A DNA stretch of 13,090 nt, taken from NCBI GenBank assembly GCA_002336475.1, contig DDCX01000018.1:22255-35344 (forward strand), read 5' to 3'. Made by a program: the position numbers and the translations under genes. The notes beneath the pieces are model-generated. The model did no database searches, had not been told where the DNA came from, and saw only the letters and a list, made by a program, of their open reading frames with translations. Source of the DNA: Flavobacteriales bacterium UBA1995. Lineage in GTDB: Bacteria > Bacteroidota > Bacteroidia > Flavobacteriales_D > Sanyastnellaceae. Below, piece by piece: positions 7,670-13,090 of this stretch. The first letter of the stretch is position 1. Each line of letters starts with the position of its first letter.

Positions 7670-8557
7670 TTATTGAACGGCCCTGCCTTCCTCTAGGAAG
7701 TGCAGGGTCGTTTGCGTTATGGCCGCCAATGCTTCAGGCATCGCAGGATCAGTCCAAGGTTCTTTGGCGCCAAAAGTGTGGTCCATCCCCTCACCCATAG
7801 ACAATGTGGGTTCTTGTGCCCACGCCGCGAGTCTATGCGCATGGTCAGTATCAACGGCCTGATCGGATGTCCCGTGGACGATTAAGGTCTGTCCTGAGAA
7901 TTGTCGAACCGCTTGTTCCACGTCAAGCCGGTTTGGTTGCTCCATAAAATCCTCAATGAAGCTCCAGTTGTGCCACAGCCTTTGGCGTGTTCTGTGGTTG
8001 ATCACCTCAAGTTCACCTGACTGCCTCCAATGTTCGAGGGCCTTCCCAGAGGGAAACCGGGAAGCGAAATCCGCCACTGCTGCCCATGTGATCAAAGACT
8101 GTATGCCTCGCTTCCCCTCGGATTGAAGTTTGGCGTCTGCGGCAGAAGCGGCAAGGCAAGCTACGCCTCCTCCACGGCTGTGACCGATCACAGCAAGGGG
8201 CTTCTCGGTGGCCGTGTCATCAGACATTGAAGCTTCCGCTCTCAAGGCCTGAAGCACGCTGATGGACTCGTCCAGTTCTCGTGAATAGGTATTGGCTGCA
8301 AAGCCTTGAAGGTCAGTGAAAGTGCAAGGGTCTTCTGGTGTGGTTCCGTTGTGGGTGAAATTGATGCGTAGGAAGCGCCACCCTGCTTGTGCAAAGGCAT
8401 CACCGACCATGGCCCAAGCTCCCCAATCCATGTAGCCCTTGTATCCGTGAAGAAAGAGCACTGTGCCTTTGGCCTCTGCACTTGGAATGTGCCAGACGCC
8501 ATGGATGGGCCGGTCTTCCCCCCTTTCAAGCAAAAATGGATGGCGTTGCATCTCCAT
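7670..8557 (-). CDS. Alpha/beta hydrolase (prolyl-oligopeptidase/dienelactone-hydrolase-like)
   Basis: The 295-residue protein has the alpha/beta hydrolase core: FLHGYKG (35-41, oxyanion region), nucleophile elbow GHSRGG (125-130, Ser127), HGTSDQAV (228-235, Asp232 as likely acid) and GMDHTFG (257-263, His260). The GHSRGG variant and the DPC..FTDL loop resemble single-domain hydrolases related to dienelactone hydrolases and S9 peptidases, but the substrate cannot be read from sequence. No signal peptide, so probably cytoplasmic. The gene follows the YeeZ-like gene by only 13 bp and is probably co-transcribed with it. ATG codons at 8557 and 8551 are both possible starts. It is distinct from the HSL-type hydrolase at 2623-3486, which uses HGGG/GDSAGG. 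Confidence 0.87.
   Translation of the reverse strand: MEMQRHPFLLERGEDRPIHGVWHIPSAEAKGTVLFLHGYKGYMDWGAWAMVGDAFAQAGWRFLRINFTHNGTTPEDPCTFTDLQGFAANTYSRELDESISVLQALRAEASMSDDTATEKPLAVIGHSRGGGVACLAASAADAKLQSEGKRGIQSLITWAAVADFASRFPSGKALEHWRQSGELEVINHRTRQRLWHNWSFIEDFMEQPNRLDVEQAVRQFSGQTLIVHGTSDQAVDTDHAHRLAAWAQEPTLSMGEGMDHTFGAKEPWTDPAMPEALAAITQTTLHFLEEGRAVQ
7678..7713 (+). terminator. Intrinsic terminator for T9SS-protein gene, inside the end of the opposing gene
   Basis: The stem is formed by CCCTGC and CTTCC (7681-7691) pairing with GGAAG (7696-7700) and GCAGGG (7702-7707), with loop TCTA and one bulged T at 7701; CGG/TCG extends it by three more pairs including one G-U. It is followed by TTT and a TT a few bases on. 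It begins 25 bp after the T9SS stop and lies in the last codons of the minus-strand hydrolase. The T tract is short, hence moderate confidence. Confidence 0.5.
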
Positions 8558-8570
8558 GTGTCAAGGTGAT

Positions 8571-9350
8571 TTAGTCAGGAAAGTATGCGGGGTCGGGGTG
8601 TTGGAACACAAAGCCGCTCTCCAAAATGCGTTGGCTTGAGACGATTCTGGAGTGCTGAAGTTCCGGAGGACTCCCTATGTCCTTTGCAGGAGATATAGCC
8701 TTGATTTCGCGGCATTCTCGGCGTGTCCGGATGATGGGACACACCAGGTTGATGGCCCCTGAAAGCTGTTGTTCAACACAATGAAGAATGGCGCTCTTGA
8801 CGTCATCGAGGTGAACCACGTTGAGCGGCTTGTCGGGGTTCTTAGCGGCGCGGCTTGGGTTCCGAAACAGGGGCCGTTTCGGTCCTAGCAATCCTCCTGC
8901 GCGAAGGTGACTTACCGCCGGGCCAGCTGTGGCTGTTTCAATGTCCAGTACACACACACCTGAATGGGGACTGACACGACGTTGTGCCAACGCTTCTGTG
9001 TAAGTTCCTGGGGAATCTGGATAAACGCTTGTGGAAGAGATGCATACTGTCCAATCCGTTTGGTTGGTGCGGCATTGCGCGATGGCCCTTGTTGTTTCTG
9101 CTGCTCCTACTTGGGGTGGCCAAGCGACAAGCAGGTGTCGGCATGGCGGAAACTTTGGGAATGCGCCGCTGTGTGCATTAAAAGCCACAGCTGTTGCTCC
9201 ATGGCGAACAATGGACTCCAGGGATTCATCGCTCCTGGCGCTGCCCCACGCGGTGCCACCTGCACTGGTGATGTGTCGCACAAAGGCCTGCCCGAGCCAT
9301 CCACAGCCCAAAACACCCCAATCGTAGCACTCTTTCACACTGGAAGACAT
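8571..9350 (-). CDS. NAD(P)-binding Rossmann protein, YeeZ-like (SDR-related epimerase family)
   Basis: A protein of 259 residues with an N-terminal dinucleotide-binding loop GCGWLGQAF (15-23) directly after a short beta strand, then RSDE, where the second strand ends. ISSTSVYPDSPGTYTE (104-119) and LRAGGLLGPKRP (149-160), followed by VVHLDDVKSAI (178-188), match YeeZ-type atypical short-chain dehydrogenase/epimerase proteins. The classical YxxxK pair is not present around Tyr110, as is usual in this atypical group, so an oxidoreductase activity should not be assumed. The protein is soluble and cytoplasmic. It heads a two-gene unit with the downstream alpha/beta hydrolase and is divergent from the TlpA-like gene, sharing a 35-bp control region with a strong palindrome. 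Confidence 0.85.
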   Translation of the reverse strand: MSSSVKECYDWGVLGCGWLGQAFVRHITSAGGTAWGSARSDESLESIVRHGATAVAFNAHSGAFPKFPPCRHLLVAWPPQVGAAETTRAIAQCRTNQTDWTVCISSTSVYPDSPGTYTEALAQRRVSPHSGVCVLDIETATAGPAVSHLRAGGLLGPKRPLFRNPSRAAKNPDKPLNVVHLDDVKSAILHCVEQQLSGAINLVCPIIRTRRECREIKAISPAKDIGSPPELQHSRIVSSQRILESGFVFQHPDPAYFPD

Positions 9351-9385
9351 TGTCGTCTGCTAAATTAGCAGCCGACCCTTCCTCT
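9351..9385. promoter_or_regulatory. Divergent control region with 23-bp imperfect palindrome
   Basis: The whole gap between the YeeZ-like start and the TlpA-like start is 35 bp. It contains the perfect inverted repeat CTGCTAA-A-TTAGCAG (9357-9371). Arms extend to 11 bp (9353-9363 and 9365-9375) with one mismatch. On each strand the centre gives a TAnnTT-G-like word (TAAATTAG, and TAATTTAG on the complement), five of six fixed positions of the Bacteroidota -7 box, but no good -33 TTG was found. It could be an operator for a dimeric regulator, a symmetric promoter core, or both. Confidence 0.45.
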
Positions 9386-10894
9386 ATGCTGTCTTTTTTC
9401 TCTTTGTCTCCATCCCGTTGGATCGCCCACTGTGTTTCATGCGTTGTTGCCGCGGTGATGTTGTGTGCTGGCCCTGATGCTACTGCCCAAACGGACGCCA
9501 TGTTGCGCTTCCAGATTGAAGGGCTGGCAGAGGGTGACACGATTTACTTGGCCAATTACTATGGAAACAAAATGTACTACGCCGACACAGCTGTAGTGGG
9601 CGCCAAGGGAAAGTTTGAATACCGTTCTCCCGCTGCCGAAAAGGGTGGGAAATATGGCTTGGTGCTGCCTGAAAACGGTTTTGTGGAGATGGTGCTAACG
9701 GGCGGTCCTGTGACGTTGAGTGCCAACTTGGAAGATTTGCCGTCAAGTGTGGAGGTCGAAGAAGGATTGGATACCCAGCTGTTCTATGAGTACCTCGACT
9801 TTATCCAAGACATGCGCGAAAAGCGTGCGCCGATTGATTCAAGGGCACAGGACACGACCACGACAGAAGCAGAAATGGCCCAACTCAAACAGGACATGTC
9901 CCTGTTGAACTTACAAGTAGAAGCAGAGCAAGACCGGATTCAGGAGGAATATGGGCACACCTTATTTGCCAAGATGATCAAAATGGTGCGGGAACCAGAT
10001 GTTCCTGATGCACCGCTTGATGCGGCCAACCCACAATTGTGGCGTTACTACAAGTTCCGGGATTTGTTTTGGGACCGTGTCGACTTCACTGACGGCCGAT
10101 TGGTCAGAGATCCCGCATTGCATAACCTTCTGGAGCAGTATTGGAATTCTGTGATGCCCCAGCTGCCCGATACGGCCCTGGCCGAAGTCAATAAACTGAT
10201 CACAAGGGCGACGTTGGACCCCGATATGTTCAAGTATTTCGTGCACTACTTCACGTTCTCAGCCGAGAAAAGCCAGGTTATGTGCATGGACAAAGTATTC
10301 GTGGACTTGGTGGACCGTTATTATTCATCTGGCCGGGCAGACTGGCTCAATGAGGAGCAATTAAAGAAGGTCACAGACCGCGCCGAAGACCTGCGTTACT
10401 CCCTCTGTGGTAACCGCATTCCCAATATCATTTTGCCAGATACCACCCAGCAGAATTGGGTGAGTTTGTATGATGTCGAGGCCGAATACACCTTGGTTTC
10501 GATTTGGGAGTCAACCTGCGGACACTGTAAGAAAGAGATGCCCAAGTTGCAAGCGCTCTATGAAGAGTGGCATTCTAAAGGGCTGGAGATCTATGCCATT
10601 GGCAATGACTTTGAACCCGAGCCTTGGTTGAAGTTTTTGAGAGAGAAGGACATATCGGATTGGATTCACGTCTCTGACAACCCCTTGATCAATGCGGCTG
10701 ACAGCGCCACGGCTCTGATTATGGCGGGCACAACCACGTTGCAAAGCCTGAACTTCAGAACCACTTTCGATGTGTTTGCAACGCCCAAAATGTTCTTGTT
10801 GGATAAGGACAAAAGGGTCATTGCCAAACAAGTAGGGGCTGAGCAAATCGGAGAGATTTTGGCCCGCGAGACCCAGGCTAAATCCAACCCCTGA
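9386..10894 (+). CDS. Exported TlpA-like thioredoxin-fold thiol reductase with DUF4369-like N-terminus
   Basis: A protein of 502 residues from the ATG at 9386. Residues 1-34 form a signal peptide (hydrophobic run with likely cleavage ATA|QT); no lipobox is evident. Residues about 38-125 resemble the DUF4369 domain (FQIEGLAEGDTIYLANYYG, GKFEYR, GKYGLVL) common before thioredoxin domains in Bacteroidota. A helical middle part (about 130-340, with a charged coiled segment near 160-190) resembles DUF5106-like linkers. The C-terminal TlpA/AhpC-like thioredoxin domain has the CGHC active site at Cys378-Cys381 in WESTCGHCKKEMP, and ATP at 466-467 provides the cis-proline. It should act in the periplasm in disulfide reduction or isomerisation. 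The frame is open back to 9350, but that start would precede the signal peptide and overlap the divergent gene's start codon. It is coupled to the next gene by TGATG. Confidence 0.9.
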   Translation: MLSFFSLSPSRWIAHCVSCVVAAVMLCAGPDATAQTDAMLRFQIEGLAEGDTIYLANYYGNKMYYADTAVVGAKGKFEYRSPAAEKGGKYGLVLPENGFVEMVLTGGPVTLSANLEDLPSSVEVEEGLDTQLFYEYLDFIQDMREKRAPIDSRAQDTTTTEAEMAQLKQDMSLLNLQVEAEQDRIQEEYGHTLFAKMIKMVREPDVPDAPLDAANPQLWRYYKFRDLFWDRVDFTDGRLVRDPALHNLLEQYWNSVMPQLPDTALAEVNKLITRATLDPDMFKYFVHYFTFSAEKSQVMCMDKVFVDLVDRYYSSGRADWLNEEQLKKVTDRAEDLRYSLCGNRIPNIILPDTTQQNWVSLYDVEAEYTLVSIWESTCGHCKKEMPKLQALYEEWHSKGLEIYAIGNDFEPEPWLKFLREKDISDWIHVSDNPLINAADSATALIMAGTTTLQSLNFRTTFDVFATPKMFLLDKDKRVIAKQVGAEQIGEILARETQAKSNP

Positions 10895-11484
10895 TGCACG
10901 GGGGTTGCCCCCCTGCCCTGCTGACTTCTGGCGCACTTCTGAAAGCGCTGGCTGTTCCTCCTTCCCGTGAGGTTGTGCGCTTCTGGATCGGACATTGGAA
11001 GGATCTAGAAGCCCATTGTGGTGCAGGACATGGTTTGGTTCTTGAGGAAGCCTTGTTCAAGGCTGTCAGCACTGAGGGGCCTGTTTCGTTTCGTGCGGCT
11101 TGGACATTGGCGTTGCTCACAGAAGCTCAAGCGCTGCAGGTGACGGATCCCAGCGGTCGTTTTTTTGCTGTGCTCAATGGTGTTTCATCGGTGCCCATTC
11201 AGAGGGAGTTGTTGCGTGCACTGTTGTTGCTGCCTTGGTCTCTAGAACAACTTGAAGCATTGACGGAGTGGGCGGTTCACGCGGTGTTTTTGGAGGGCCT
11301 GCTGCCGTCGACCTTGTACCAATGTTTGAAGGTGATGGAACGGCGGCTGGGGTTGCATTCTGCGCCTTTTAAGGCTGGAGTTCATCGGGAAATGTTGGAC
11401 GCGTTGTCCCATGTGAGTCGCGGCGATTTCCCGGTGCATGCCAAAAAGAAAGCCGCGCTTTTGAAGGCGCGGCTTTCGGAATAG
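10894..11484 (+). CDS. Uncharacterised 196-residue helical protein coupled to the TlpA-like gene
   Basis: I do not recognise a named domain with certainty. The ATG overlaps the preceding stop by one base (TGATG), so translation is probably coupled. The protein is soluble-looking, with no signal peptide or membrane helix, and appears mostly helical with Leu-rich amphipathic segments (RAAWTLALLTEAQAL, IQRELLRALLLLPW, STLYQCLKVMERRL). The pattern, including SFRAAWTL and the closing AKKKAALLKARLSE, resembles small HEAT-like proteins of unknown function found in many Bacteroidota; this is recall, not a search. Its last codons contain a long inverted repeat that serves as a terminator for the opposing gene. 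A role linked to the exported reductase is unlikely to be direct, since this product should stay in the cytoplasm. Confidence 0.75.
   Translation: MHGGCPPALLTSGALLKALAVPPSREVVRFWIGHWKDLEAHCGAGHGLVLEEALFKAVSTEGPVSFRAAWTLALLTEAQALQVTDPSGRFFAVLNGVSSVPIQRELLRALLLLPWSLEQLEALTEWAVHAVFLEGLLPSTLYQCLKVMERRLGLHSAPFKAGVHREMLDALSHVSRGDFPVHAKKKAALLKARLSE
11448..11477 (-). terminator. Strong intrinsic terminator for the repeat-protein gene, inside the opposing gene
   Basis: Perfect 11-bp inverted repeat: GAAAGCCGCGC (11448-11458) and GCGCGGCTTTC (11467-11477), loop of 8 nt. Read on the minus strand the stem is followed immediately by TTTTTGG (11447 downward), a classical intrinsic terminator, 22 bp after the repeat-protein stop. 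On the plus strand no T run follows. It lies in the last codons of the 196-residue protein gene. Confidence 0.75.
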
Positions 11485-11491
11485 AATTTGG

Positions 11492-11512
11492 CTGTGTGAT
11501 TACTCCACACAG
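11492..11512 (-). repeat. Inverted repeat spanning the stop of the repeat-protein gene
   Basis: CTGTGTG (11492-11498) and CACACAG (11506-11512) form a 7-bp perfect stem with a 7-nt loop around the TAA stop (complement of 11500-11502). No T tract follows. It may protect the mRNA 3' end or assist the strong terminator just downstream. Confidence 0.4.
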
Positions 11513-13090
11513 GTGGCTTCCCAGTATTGAAGCAAGATCAACAGGTCTGGGGTATTCACAATACCATCATTGGTGATGTCGAAGTAACATGGGCCGATGT
11601 CGGTCAGAACTTCAACGAAGATGCAGGAGCCGTTGTCTATATCAGCTGCCTGGCTATAGTTGACAGCTTCCTCATAAGTGCAACCGTAGAACAATTCTGA
11701 GGTGTTCAGGTCGTTGCCTTCGCAATCGAAGCCAGGCAGTGTGTACACACATGTGCCGTCGTCTGCTGTGGCATTGCCATTGTAGTTACAGGCCTCGTTG
11801 TAAGTGCAGCCAAAGACTTCGTCGCCGTCACAAATGTTGTTTCCATTGAAGTCTGGGCAAGCCAACTCTTCTCCGTCGCATATGCCATTGTTGTTTTGAT
11901 CGCAGGGACAATCGCCACCACATACTCCAATGGCGTCTTCTACAGTGCAGGAGCCATCTTCTTCAGTGGCATTGACATCATAGTTGCAAGCGTTTTCGTC
12001 CGTACATCCATGGATTTCTGTACTGTCACAAACGCCATCTCCGTCGACATCAGCCGTGCAATCACCATTGCATACGCCGATGGCATCCACTGTGCCAATG
12101 CAGGGGTCAACGTCATCACAAATGCCATCGTTGTCGGCGTCTGCGGCGCAGTTACCTCCGCACTCACCCAAGGCGTCCAAAACAGCGCAGCTGTCATCGT
12201 TTTCGGTGGCGGACGCGTCATAATTGCAAGCGGTTGGGTCGTCGCAGCCTAGAACCTCAGCATTGTCGCAAACTCCATCTGAGTCCTCGTCTGCAGGACA
12301 ATCTCCATTGCAGACTCCCAAGGCATCTGGTGTGCCAACGCAAGGGTCGATGTCATCACAAATGCCATCATCGTCAATGTCAGCTGTGCAGCCGCCGTTG
12401 CAATCGCCCAGGGCGTCATAGGCTCCTACACAGGCATCAACGTCGTCGCAGATTCCATCGTTGTCCTCGTCTGCTGTACATGTTCCACCACAGATGTCCA
12501 GAACATCCAGATAGTCGCAAGAGTCGTCTTCTTCTGTCGCTTCGCTGTCGAAGTTGCAGGCCTGTTCATCTGTGCAGCCGAAGATTTCAGCGTTGTCACA
12601 AATGCCGTCTCCGTCCTCATCGGCAGGGCAGTCACCGTTGCAGACATTGAGTGCATCGAGTGCGCCTACGCAGGGGTCGATGTCATCGCAAATGCCATCG
12701 CTGTCTTCATCTGCAGTGCAATCTCCGTTGCAAATTCCCAGCACGTCGTACTCGCCGACACAAGGGTCTTCATTGTCACAAATGTCATCGCTGTCAAGGT
12801 CAGCGGGGCAATCACCATTGCAGATGCCCAGTGCATCATATTGTCCGACACAAGCGTCTTCGTTGTCGCAAATTCCGTCGCTGTCCAAGTCAGAAAGGCA
12901 AATACCGCCGCAGATACCGAGCGCATCTTCGTACAAGCAGCTGTCGTCACTTTCAGTGGCCAAGGCATCGTAATTGCATGCCGTTTCATCAGTACAACCT
13001 GAAACCTCGTTGGCATCACAGACGCCATCGTTGTCGCTGTCGTTGTCTACGACCTGGCCATCGACACAGGTGTCGCATACGCCATCGACG
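11500..13090 (-). CDS. Cys/Asp-rich thrombospondin type 3-like repeat protein, C-terminal part (5' end beyond window)
   Basis: The frame is open to the right edge, so the N-terminus is missing; 529 complete codons are visible. The protein is built from two alternating modules. Module A (about 34 residues) has the form GCTDE-ACNYD-ATE-DDSC followed by DALG-CGG-C. Module B (30 residues) has ADEDSDGICDDIDPCVG followed by DALG-CNGDC. The DxDxDGxxD core of B is the calcium-binding pattern of thrombospondin type 3 repeats; both modules are widespread in surface proteins of Flavobacteriales (family recall). The very high Asp/Glu and even Cys content argues for an extracellular, disulfide-bonded, calcium-stiffened rod. 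The C-terminus (about the last 31 residues, CYFDITNDGIVNTPDLLILL onward) is a single dockerin/EF-hand-like element and not a recognisable T9SS sorting domain. Role unknown; adhesion or surface structure is a reasonable inference. Confidence 0.88.
   Translation of the reverse strand, partial: VDGVCDTCVDGQVVDNDSDNDGVCDANEVSGCTDETACNYDALATESDDSCLYEDALGICGGICLSDLDSDGICDNEDACVGQYDALGICNGDCPADLDSDDICDNEDPCVGEYDVLGICNGDCTADEDSDGICDDIDPCVGALDALNVCNGDCPADEDGDGICDNAEIFGCTDEQACNFDSEATEEDDSCDYLDVLDICGGTCTADEDNDGICDDVDACVGAYDALGDCNGGCTADIDDDGICDDIDPCVGTPDALGVCNGDCPADEDSDGVCDNAEVLGCDDPTACNYDASATENDDSCAVLDALGECGGNCAADADNDGICDDVDPCIGTVDAIGVCNGDCTADVDGDGVCDSTEIHGCTDENACNYDVNATEEDGSCTVEDAIGVCGGDCPCDQNNNGICDGEELACPDFNGNNICDGDEVFGCTYNEACNYNGNATADDGTCVYTLPGFDCEGNDLNTSELFYGCTYEEAVNYSQAADIDNGSCIFVEVLTDIGPCYFDITNDGIVNTPDLLILLQYWEATCVE
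11812..12999 (-). repeat. Nested coding repeat array with stepwise shrinking super-repeats
   Basis: Each super-repeat starts at the GC of a GC[T/D]D module. Boundaries are 12580-12999 (420 bp), 12250-12579 (330 bp), 12010-12249 (240 bp) and 11812-12009 (198 bp, degenerate). The 90-bp unit (30 residues) occurs in full 3, 2, 1 and 0 times respectively, each super-repeat ending in a partial unit of the form GICDNAEI. Two further lone GCTY modules begin at 11811 and 11685 in the minus direction. Units differ at many third codon positions, so they are conserved as protein more than as DNA. Confidence 0.85.

Noticed and set aside
10045..10250. Possible frameshift or insertion in the middle part of the TlpA-like gene
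   Set aside because: The frame is continuous and the helical linker reads like a normal protein; no sign of disruption.
11896..12973. Long plus-strand open frames opposite the repeat array, some Ser/Gln/Pro-rich and looking like structural repeats
   Set aside because: They are mirror images of the 90-bp coding repeat on the minus strand; the Asp/Cys frame has the calcium-binding motif and a proper C-terminal end.
11812..12999. Regularly spaced repeats that could at first look like a CRISPR array
   Set aside because: The period is 90 bp in perfect reading frame, units diverge at silent positions, and there are no unique spacers; it is a coding repeat.

Overview
The window reads as a stretch of chromosome from a fairly GC-rich member of the Bacteroidota, most likely Flavobacteriales. 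Lineage signals are a protein with a type IX secretion (T9SS) type A C-terminal domain, an exported TlpA-type thiol reductase with a DUF4369-like N-terminus, a DUF2797 protein of the RWIDQGA type, a GH92 alpha-mannosidase, a long Cys/Asp-rich thrombospondin-type-3-like repeat protein, and starts without clear Shine-Dalgarno sequences. No rRNA, tRNA, insertion sequence, phage gene or CRISPR array is visible. Coding density is very high: the longest gap between genes is 55 bp, so there is no gene-free stretch over 300 bases.

Layout, left to right. (1) 1-2594, plus strand: the C-terminal part of a GH92 mannosidase with a discoidin-like domain, overlapping by 4 bp a class III PLP aminotransferase. 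(2) 2623-5236, minus strand: a secreted M14 zinc carboxypeptidase followed, with an 8-bp overlap, by an HSL-type alpha/beta hydrolase. (3) 5262-5852, plus: yqgE/algH. (4) 5862-6698, minus: a DUF2797 protein that has lost its usual cysteines. (5) 6754-7653, plus: a T9SS-exported protein with a concanavalin-like region. (6) 7670-9350, minus: a YeeZ-like NAD(P)-binding protein followed by an alpha/beta hydrolase. (7) 9386-11484, plus: an exported TlpA-like protein with a coupled 196-residue helical protein. (8) 11500-13090, minus: the C-terminal 529 residues of the Cys/Asp-rich repeat protein, running off the right edge.

The genes do not form one pathway. They are a mosaic of short one- or two-gene units in alternating orientation: envelope and exported proteins (M14 peptidase, T9SS protein, TlpA-like protein, TSP3-like protein, GH92) mixed with cytoplasmic housekeeping genes. 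Because the genome is so compact, control signals sit in tiny divergent gaps (6699-6753 and 9351-9385, each with a perfect inverted repeat and a shared CTGCTAA[A/T]TT word), and terminators lie inside the end of the opposing gene (7678-7713 and 11448-11477).

The most unusual structure is in the repeat protein. Successive super-repeats are 140, 110 and 80 residues long, each shorter by exactly one 30-residue unit, so they carry 3, 2, 1 and then 0 complete units. I see no clear defence or mobile system here. The items most worth a second look are this staircase, the cysteine-less DUF2797 protein and the two symmetrical divergent control regions.
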